64,000 bases of DNA from Polyangia bacterium. GTDB lineage: Bacteria; Myxococcota_A; Polyangia; Nannocystales; Nannocystaceae. The notes under the pieces were generated by a model. The model was not told the DNA's origin. It saw nothing but the letters and a program-made list of their open reading frames with translations, and did not search any database. Both the position numbers and the translations under genes were made by a program. Location of the stretch: assembly GCA_030424595.1 (NCBI GenBank), contig JAUHWG010000035.1, positions 32,682-96,681 on the forward strand, written 5' to 3'. Of the stretch, positions 58,506-64,000 are shown in pieces. The stretch's first letter is position 1, and the number at the start of each line of letters is the position of its first letter.

Positions 58506-59792
58506 ATGCCACGCTCGAGCCTTCTTCTATTTGTGACCTCGCTGGGCCTCCTCGGGGCGGGCGCTTGCTTCACGGGCGATGCCGCCCTGGATCTTCCCTG
58601 TGAGACCAAGACGGACTGTGGCAAAGACCAGATCTGCCTCAAGGGGTTCTGCTCAGAGCCGGGCGCGGAGCCGTGCGGGAACGGCCTCGTCAACACCGAC
58701 GAGGAGTGCGACCAGGGCCCGAAGAACGCTGACGATGGCGCCTGCACCCTCGCCTGCAAGCTCGCGGTCTGCGGTGATGGGCTCGTCGGACCGGACGAGG
58801 CCTGTGATGACGGGGCGGCCAACGCCGCCGACGCGGCCTGCACCGAGCTGTGCACCGTGAACGTCTGCGGTGACGGCTTTCAAGGCCCGGGCGAGGAGTG
58901 CGACGACGGCGAGGACAACGGGGCCGGCGAGCGCTGTAGCGAGGAGTGCGAGCGCACCGGCTGCGGTGACGGCATGATCGGTCCCGGTGAAGAGTGCGAC
59001 GACGGGGCCGGCAACGGAGCCGACGCGGCGTGTACTCCGGTCTGTACGACCAACGTCTGCGGTGACGGCTACGCCGGCCCTGGGGAGCGCTGCGACAGCG
59101 AGGACCGCGACGTCTGTACGGAGGACTGCCGGCTGATCGCCTTCGCCGACGACATGAACACCACCAACAACGGGTGGGACCATGAGATCGTCAGCTTTCC
59201 GCCGCTGCCGAACGTGCCTTGCGAAGGCAAGGGGCATTGCTTTGAGGACACCTGGATCCGGACACCGGAGGTCGGCACGCTGAAGGGGCACCCGGAGGAG
59301 GGGATCGGCACGACCTATGCCTGGCATAGCGGCAACCTGTCGGACGTCCAAGGGGGCGCGTCGAGCCGCCTCATCTCCCCCGAGATCGACCTGCGAGGGC
59401 TCGACGCGCCGATAAGCCTCAGCTTCGTCCACCGCTTCAGCTTCAAGGAGGTGGACGGGATGAAGGTCTACGCGGACGGCTCGATCGTCGAGGTCTCGGT
59501 CGAGGGGGGTCCATGGGAGAAGCTCCCGCTGGACGGGTATATCGGCGAGATCTCGAACGACTATTCGACGTGCGTCGCGATGACGCTGAACCCCCTCGTG
59601 GGCGAGCTCGCCTTCGTCGGAAACGTCTCGTCGTGGTTGACGACGGCCGGTCTCCTCGACGACTACGCGGGGTCGAGGATTCGCCTCGGGTTTCAGGTCG
59701 GCTCCGACTGCGCCAGCTATGGGATGCCGTCGATGGAGGGCGACGTCGAGTGGTTCGTCGACAACGTCGAGGTCATCGCCGAGCTGCCCTAG
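58506..59792 (+). CDS. Cysteine-rich DUF4215-repeat lipoprotein with C-terminal beta-sandwich
   Basis: 428 residues from ATG 58506. Signal peptide ending in LLGAGAC, a plausible lipobox. Five DUF4215-type (myxobacterial disulfide) repeats run from about 55 to 215, each of the type CGDGxxGPGEECDDG...C...C. The remaining 210 residues form a beta-rich domain (GGASSRLISPEIDLRGLD, LSFVHRFSF, VEVSVEGGPWEKLPLDGYIG, IRLGFQVGSDC), similar in feel to a jelly-roll or lectin-like module. Surface or periplasmic binding protein, function unknown. Confidence 0.87.
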   Translation: MPRSSLLLFVTSLGLLGAGACFTGDAALDLPCETKTDCGKDQICLKGFCSEPGAEPCGNGLVNTDEECDQGPKNADDGACTLACKLAVCGDGLVGPDEACDDGAANAADAACTELCTVNVCGDGFQGPGEECDDGEDNGAGERCSEECERTGCGDGMIGPGEECDDGAGNGADAACTPVCTTNVCGDGYAGPGERCDSEDRDVCTEDCRLIAFADDMNTTNNGWDHEIVSFPPLPNVPCEGKGHCFEDTWIRTPEVGTLKGHPEEGIGTTYAWHSGNLSDVQGGASSRLISPEIDLRGLDAPISLSFVHRFSFKEVDGMKVYADGSIVEVSVEGGPWEKLPLDGYIGEISNDYSTCVAMTLNPLVGELAFVGNVSSWLTTAGLLDDYAGSRIRLGFQVGSDCASYGMPSMEGDVEWFVDNVEVIAELP

Positions 59793-59800
59793 CCGCCTCG

Positions 59801-60700
59801 CTAGAAGCGGCCGCGTAGGCTCAGCCCCGCGAGGCCTGGACCGAGGACCGGCGAGAGGGAGGCGCTCTCCCTCTTGGCGCGGCGCTGCTTGCTGAGGCCG
59901 ATGCCGAGGAGCGCCGCGCCGGCGAGGAGGGTGACCCCGCCGATCGCTCCGCCGGCGATGGCGAGGGTGTTGCCGAGGTTTCCCCGGGCGAAGAGCTCGC
60001 GCCGCCCTTCGAGGTCCGAGGGCTCGAGGGTGGAGAGATCGTTGGCCTGGCTTCCGAGGACAAAGCCGCCGGTCATCATCCCGAGGCCCGCGACGCCGAC
60101 GCCGACGAGCACTGCGCCGCCGATGACGAGGCCTCGCCCTGGCGTGGTGTCTGGGGTCGGCGCAGGGGTCGGCGCAGGGGTCGGCGCAGGGGTCGGAGCC
60201 GGGGTCGGCGCAGGATCCTCTGTGGGCGCGGCCGTCTCCTCGGCCGCGTCGATCTGGGCCGCGATCGCATCCCGGCGCGTCGTCGCCTCAGCGCGCTCCT
60301 GGCCCGCCTTGTCGGGGTCCGAGTAGAGATCATCGACGCTCTCGATGTAGCCGTCGAGGAGGACCAGGGCCTGGCGCAGGCCGCTCAAGTCACCGTCGAT
60401 CTCGTAGGCTCGCTCGCGGGCGGTGGCGATGTTGTAGAGCAGGAGCGACTTGATCTCCATCGTCTCGCTCGACGACGGGACGATGGCGTAGGCCTCGGTC
60501 CACAGCTCGATCGCGCCGCGATAGTCCGCAGTCTCAAACTTCGCGATCCCACGCTGGTAGAGGCTCTTGGCCTCGACCAGCTGCTCTTCGGCAGGCGAGG
60601 CGAGGGTGGTCGAGGCTGTCGATGCCGTCGCCGCGACGACTGGCACCGGCGCGACCACAACACTCAAGAGAGCGACGAGAGCTAGAGTCGATCGGACCAT
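59801..60700 (-). CDS. TPR-type exported protein with Pro/Thr-rich linker and membrane helices
   Basis: 299 residues. A signal peptide (TLALVALLSVVVAPVPVVAA) is followed by a helical region about 40-150 starting VEAKSLYQRGIAKFETADYR, a typical TPR opening. Then come a TPAPTPAPTPAPTP linker and two hydrophobic helices (VIGGAVLVGVGVAGLGMM, IAGGAIGGVTLLAGAALL), ending in SLRGRF with a C-terminal Phe. This TPR-linker-helices layout recurs in myxobacterial envelope proteins of unknown role. It converges with the preceding gene, eight bases apart. Confidence 0.8.
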   Translation of the reverse strand: MVRSTLALVALLSVVVAPVPVVAATASTASTTLASPAEEQLVEAKSLYQRGIAKFETADYRGAIELWTEAYAIVPSSSETMEIKSLLLYNIATARERAYEIDGDLSGLRQALVLLDGYIESVDDLYSDPDKAGQERAEATTRRDAIAAQIDAAEETAAPTEDPAPTPAPTPAPTPAPTPAPTPDTTPGRGLVIGGAVLVGVGVAGLGMMTGGFVLGSQANDLSTLEPSDLEGRRELFARGNLGNTLAIAGGAIGGVTLLAGAALLGIGLSKQRRAKRESASLSPVLGPGLAGLSLRGRF

Positions 60701-61105
60701 GGACTTCGGCCAAGACTACCAGCCTCGGACGGCCCTGGGCCGAGGCTTGAAAGGTCGCTCGTGCGCCCTTCCGCGCCCCTTCGGAGGGCCTTTGGAGGCC
60801 CCCGATGAGGCTCCCTCGGAGGCGCCCCACGGGGCGTCCCAGGAGCTCCTGTGCGTCCTTGGAGTTCGCCCGTGCGGCCTCTCGGCGGCGAGGAGCGCCT
60901 CCTCTATGCTGGGCTGGCGACGAGGGCAGCCCAGCGCATGCGGGACCTTCGCCGGGCAGCCGTGGACCATCGACATGCACTAGCGAGCTCCCGCCGTCGG
61001 CCTGTTCGCCGCCTTCACGGGCGCAGGACCCGCTTGAGCTGCGATCCATGCCACACTTGCGAGGTTGACCCTCTGCGTCGCTCGCGCGAGGATGTGCCGA
61101 AGTCT
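60701..61105. other. 405-bp spacer with a degenerate dispersed repeat
   Basis: Intergenic between divergent genes. It includes a weak copy of the dispersed repeat at about 60914-60970 (GGCGACGAGGGCAGCCCAGC, then GCATGCGGGACCTTCGCC) and G/A-rich GAGGCCC repeats near 60788. Frames are of shadow type. Confidence 0.5.
60914..60970 (+). repeat. Dispersed intergenic repeat, copy 5 (diverged)
   Basis: Shares the GGCGACGAGGGC and GCGGGACCTTCGCC parts with copies 2-4 but has lost the central CGCGCG. Confidence 0.45.
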
Positions 61106-62071
61106 ATGTCTCGTTCTCTCCTCGCCTTCGCCGTCTCCCTCGCGATGCTCGGCGCGACCTCGGCCGAGGCCCGCCCGGGCGGCGCCGACCGTCCGTGGAA
61201 GCGAGGGACGCTGATGCCTTCGATCGGCCTCGGCGCGGGCTTTCAGTCGGATCTGACCCAGCTCAGCATCGGCCTCGGGGCGAGCTATTTCGTCGCCAAC
61301 GGCCTGGCCCTTGGGCTCAACGTCACCGATACGGTCTTCATCTTTAGCCAGGACTTCCGCGCCGCCTATCCCGGGATCGAGGATCAGGTCGCGACCAACA
61401 TGCTCCGGGTGATGCCGAGCCTGCGCTACGTCTTCTGGCGAAACCGTCGCTTCTCGCCCTACGTTTACGGCGGCGCAGGGCCGGTCTTCCTCAACCACGG
61501 CGGCGGCACGGTCGGCGAGTGGAACGCGGGTCCGGGCGCCTACATTGGCCTCGGCGGCCCCGTCTTCCTCGACCTTGGGGTCGGCTTCTCCGCTCGCTTT
61601 CCCAAGGAGACCTGCGACGCCGGCTTCTACTACAACGGTCCGGACGCGGCGGGGCAGGTGGTCGACGCCTGCTCGTTCCGCTGGGGTCCGCGGATCGGCC
61701 TGGTGATCGCCTTTGGAGGCAGTCGAGCGAGCGCGCCTCGACGATCGCGGAAGCAGCGGCAGCCACCGCCGGAGCAGACCTGGGAGGAGCCGGCGATCGA
61801 GGCAGCGCCCGCGCCCGCGCCCGCGCCCGCGCCGGAGGCAGCGCCCGCGCCCATGGCCGCACCTGCGCCGGAGGCAGCGCCGGCACCGGAGGCAGCGCCG
61901 GCACCGGAGGCAGCGCCCGCGCCGGAGGCAGCGCCCGCGCCGGAGGCAGCGCCGGCACCGGAGGCAGCGCCCGCGCCCGAGGCCGCCCCTGCGGGCGACG
62001 CTGCGACGCGGCCCGACGCTTCGAGCGAGCCTGTCAAAGAGACGCCGCTCGTCGTCCCGCCGGCGGCGTAG
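61106..62071 (+). CDS. Outer-membrane beta-barrel-like protein with (EAAPAP)n tail
   Basis: 321 residues from ATG 61106. A signal peptide (LLAFAVSLAMLGATSAEA) precedes a Gly/aromatic-rich beta-region (MPSIGLGAGFQSDLTQLSIG, YVFWRNRRFSPYVYGGAG, AYIGLGGPVFLDLGVGFS) like eight-stranded OmpA/OmpW-type barrels. From about residue 230 the chain becomes EAAPAPEAAPAPEAAPAP, ending TPLVVPPAA. A long Ala/Pro/Glu tail after a barrel could reach through the periplasm. The last codons and stop lie in the first unit of a 107-bp tandem duplication. Confidence 0.82.
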   Translation: MSRSLLAFAVSLAMLGATSAEARPGGADRPWKRGTLMPSIGLGAGFQSDLTQLSIGLGASYFVANGLALGLNVTDTVFIFSQDFRAAYPGIEDQVATNMLRVMPSLRYVFWRNRRFSPYVYGGAGPVFLNHGGGTVGEWNAGPGAYIGLGGPVFLDLGVGFSARFPKETCDAGFYYNGPDAAGQVVDACSFRWGPRIGLVIAFGGSRASAPRRSRKQRQPPPEQTWEEPAIEAAPAPAPAPAPEAAPAPMAAPAPEAAPAPEAAPAPEAAPAPEAAPAPEAAPAPEAAPAPEAAPAGDAATRPDASSEPVKETPLVVPPAA

Positions 62072-62236
62072 GTTCGCGAGCTTCGCCGAGCGGTCATCGC
62101 CGACGGTGCAGCCCCGCGCGCGTCGGAGCGAGCGAGGCTGTCAAAGGGACGCCGCTCGTCATCCCGCCTGCGTCGTGGGTTCGCGAGCTCGACGAGCGGT
62201 CATCGCCGACGGTGCAGCTCCGCGCGGGCCCAGCGG
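62023..62236. repeat. 107-bp tandem duplication of a gene 3' end
   Basis: Two copies offset by 107 bases share CTGTCAAAGAGACGCCGCTC / CTGTCAAAGGGACGCCGCTC and later GAGCGGTCATCGCCGACGGT. The first copy holds the stop codon of the barrel protein (TAG); the second has TGG at that place. Confidence 0.85.
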
Positions 62237-62322
62237 GCGCGGGCGGGGCGTGGGCGCGAGGGATCGCGGCGTCGTCGATGGGCGCCCGTCGGCGCGGGTC
62301 GTCGTGGTATGAGCCGACGGCG

Positions 62323-62778
62323 ATGGAGCAGAGCGTCGTCACCGAGTTCACGATCGCGGCGCCGCTGGATCGGGTCTGGCGGGTCCTCGCGGACACCGCG
62401 GCCTATCCCCAGTGGAACCCCCTCGTCCACCGTCTGCGCTACCGGGGGACGCTGGTCGCCGGTCGACGGGCGTTGATCTCGGTCGAGCTCCTCCCGGGTC
62501 GCTCACCGCTGTGGATCCCGGTGACCCTGCGCTGCGTCGATCATCTGCGGGAGCTCTCCTGGGAGGGGGGCGTCGCCAGCCTCGTCCACGGCCTCCACTT
62601 TCACAGGATCGAGGACGTCGACGGCGCCTCGACCCGTGTCGTCCACGGCGAGACCTTCACCGGCCTCTTGACCCCGCTCGTCTGGCGGCAGGTGGAGCCG
62701 ATGCTGCGCGTCGGCTATGAGCGCTTCAATCGAGCGCTGACGGCTCGGGCCGAGAGCCTCGACCGTCTTCCGCACTGA
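62323..62778 (+). CDS. SRPBCC (START-like) domain protein
   Basis: 151 residues from ATG 62323. The sequence follows the SRPBCC/polyketide-cyclase-like pattern: EFTIAAPLDRVWRVLADTAA then YPQWNPLVHRLRY at the first strand and helix, GRRALISVELLPG in the middle, and HGETFTGLLTPLVWRQVEPM plus a long C-terminal helix. This fold binds hydrophobic ligands in a cavity; the ligand here is unknown. The frame is open far upstream because of the repetitive region, but only this start gives the domain. A strong hairpin follows 75 bases after the stop. Confidence 0.85.
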   Translation: MEQSVVTEFTIAAPLDRVWRVLADTAAYPQWNPLVHRLRYRGTLVAGRRALISVELLPGRSPLWIPVTLRCVDHLRELSWEGGVASLVHGLHFHRIEDVDGASTRVVHGETFTGLLTPLVWRQVEPMLRVGYERFNRALTARAESLDRLPH

Positions 62779-62853
62779 TCGTGACCCGCGCGTCGCGAGC
62801 TGCGTGACTGGGCCCTCGCGGGGGCGGGCCGAACCCGAGGGGGAGAACGAAGA

Positions 62854-62882
62854 GACGCGCAACACTCCATGTGCTGCGCGTC
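62854..62882. terminator. Hairpin downstream of the SRPBCC gene
   Basis: GACGCGC(A) and (T)GCGCGTC pair perfectly around an inner ACAC...GTG stem. There is no T tract after it, so the termination function is uncertain. Confidence 0.5.
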
Positions 62883-63100
62883 CTGAGGCTTGGATCCTTC
62901 GCGGGCTGCTAGGCCTAAAATAAGCGCTGGTGTGAAACCGCCCCCCAGTTCCGTGTAGAAGTGCGCTCACGCGGACTTTTGCCGCCCGAGTGCTCGGGCG
63001 CGGGTGAAGGCTCACCTTCTGCTTGACGACGGGCAGAGCTCGGAGGCTGAAGGCGGGCGGGCAAGGGGCGACGAGGCGGGTCCCTCGCGGACGCGGGTCC
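62883..63100. other. Spacer before the terminal inverted repeat
   Basis: No gene is supported here. A short lower-GC stretch lies near 62910-62935. Confidence 0.5.
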
Positions 63101-63411
63101 TCCCATGCCACGTGCTCGCCACGGGTCAAGCTGAGCTGCTTGAAGAGACAGGGTACGCGTGTCTACGCGCGAGGCACGGGTCCTCCCGCTGCGTCCCACC
63201 CGTCGCCCCTCGCTCGCCCGAGCGAGTCTGTTGGGGCTCCGCTTGCGAGTACGTGGATCGCTTGCTCGCGTCGGTCTTCGCTCGGTACGTGCTCGTCGAG
63301 ACTCTCGACGATGATGAGAAACAACGCGCATCGTCGGCCGAACTTCGGCCCGTGTCGAAGTCCAAGCGAGCGCGAGCCTCCGAGGCCCCAGTGAGGTCAC
63401 CGAGCGGGACA
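63101..63411 (+). repeat. Left arm of a large imperfect inverted repeat
   Basis: Reverse-complement similarity to 63691-64000 begins with TCCCATGCCACGTGCTCGCC and is nearly perfect for the first 125 bases (also GAGGCACGGGTCCTCCCGCT). It weakens to patches such as ACAACGCGCATCG and AACTTCGG...CCGAAG further in. It ends near CACCGAGCG. Confidence 0.8.
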
Positions 63412-63470
63412 ACTCGCGCGAGTCATCTCAAGGCCGAACCTCGACGAGAACGGAGCCCACAGGCAAGCGC

Positions 63471-64000
63471 TTGACCGAAGTGCAAGAGCTTCGAGCCTCC
63501 ACCGGTAGAGTTGGTCGTCGACCCGGCTCCTGTGACTCCCTTCGCTGGGCTCACGCTCGCGGCTCGATCGATCGTCTCAAGCTCCGGCGCTCGATCAACG
63601 GCCGCGTGAAGGTCTTCGAGAACAAGCGCGGCTACGACGAAGCGACGCATGTCCTGAGCCACGTCTACAACCTCTTCCTCGGCGGCAGCTTCGTGCTCGG
63701 TGTTCTCACAGGCGTTTCGGAGGCTCTCGATCGCTTGGGCTTCGGCACGGACCGAAGTTCGACCGGCGATGCGCGTTGTCGCTCATCAGGTGCGCGAGAG
63801 ACTCGACGAGCATGTGTCGAGAGAAGGTCTGCACTCGCGAGTCCTCTACGCACCCGCGACCGGAGCCCAGGAAGACTTGCTCGGGCGAGCGAGGGGCGAC
63901 GGATGGGACGCAGCGGGAGGACCCGTGCCTCGCGCGGAGACACGCGTACCTGTCTCTTCAAGCACCTCAGCCTCACCCGTGGCGAGCACGTGGCATGGGA
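63471..64000 (+). CDS. Open frame running off the window, possible remnant
   Basis: A frame without stop from before 63471 (TTG) to the right edge. Its middle part reads like real protein: DRLKLRRSINGRVKVFENKR, then GYDEATHVLSHVYNLFLGGS, then LGVLTGVSEALDRLGFG (about 63570-63740). Beyond 63750 it enters the right arm of the inverted repeat and becomes Arg/Ser-rich and implausible. It may be the degenerate end of a mobile-element or accessory gene. No function assigned. Confidence 0.3.
   Translation, partial: MTEVQELRASTGRVGRRPGSCDSLRWAHARGSIDRLKLRRSINGRVKVFENKRGYDEATHVLSHVYNLFLGGSFVLGVLTGVSEALDRLGFGTDRSSTGDARCRSSGARETRRACVERRSALASPLRTRDRSPGRLARASEGRRMGRSGRTRASRGDTRTCLFKHLSLTRGEHVAW
63691..64000 (-). 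repeat. Right arm of the large inverted repeat, continuing off the window
   Basis: Reverse complement of 63101-63411 with small indels. The outermost bases match at the very edge of the window, so the arm probably extends further. Confidence 0.8.

Overview
The window reads as chromosomal DNA of a very GC-rich, predatory-type deltaproteobacterium in the Myxococcota, most likely near Nannocystaceae/Polyangiales. The case rests on MYXO-CTERM-like and DUF4215-type cysteine-rich surface proteins, giant Ser/Thr-kinase/ATPase/histidine-kinase hybrids, many TPR, VWA, VIT and FG-GAP proteins, and very strong third-position GC, which opens long meaningless antisense frames. No rRNA, CRISPR array or intact transposon is visible.

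Layout. 0-10 kb: a truncated SLOG-like gene, a VIT/VWA lipoprotein overlapping a membrane protein gene, a WD40-like protein, a small membrane protein, a repetitive lipoprotein and a DUF4157 (eCIS-core) protein with a papain-like candidate effector domain. 9.7-13.5 kb: a repeat-rich spacer, six tRNA genes on the plus strand (Thr, Ile, Met, Phe, Lys, Lys), a PlsC-like acyltransferase and, on the minus strand, three tandem structured RNAs that I interpret as bacterial Y RNAs of the YrlA type. They lie directly downstream of an rsr (Ro60/TROVE) gene at 13.5-15.0 kb, so RNA and protein partner sit together. 15.9-45 kb: two very large hybrid kinases (15.9-21.4 and 39.9-45.1 kb) bracket panE, a secreted protein, a 1.6-kb-residue HEAT-repeat protein, a two-component system, a secreted VWA protein, an aldo/keto reductase and three radical-SAM proteins, one with two radical-SAM domains. 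45-62.8 kb: a class I terpene synthase, then a run of envelope genes: FG-GAP/DUF4215 proteins, a coiled-coil HhH protein, a prolyl-hydroxylase-like oxygenase, an octaheme cytochrome with a small membrane protein, TPR and beta-barrel proteins, and a SRPBCC protein. 62.8-64 kb: poorly coding DNA with a large imperfect inverted repeat running off the window.

The most interesting unit is rsr plus three Y RNAs (12.94-15.04 kb). Each RNA has a closing stem, a conserved internal loop, an upper stem and a tRNA-like module (T arm, acceptor-like stem, D arm). The stems differ in sequence between copies but stay complementary within each copy. Other points of note are the double radical-SAM protein and its neighbours, an orphan eCIS-core protein, a PlsC homologue with an altered catalytic motif, tandem Lys tRNA genes differing only in the wobble base, a dispersed intergenic repeat family, and gene-end duplications.
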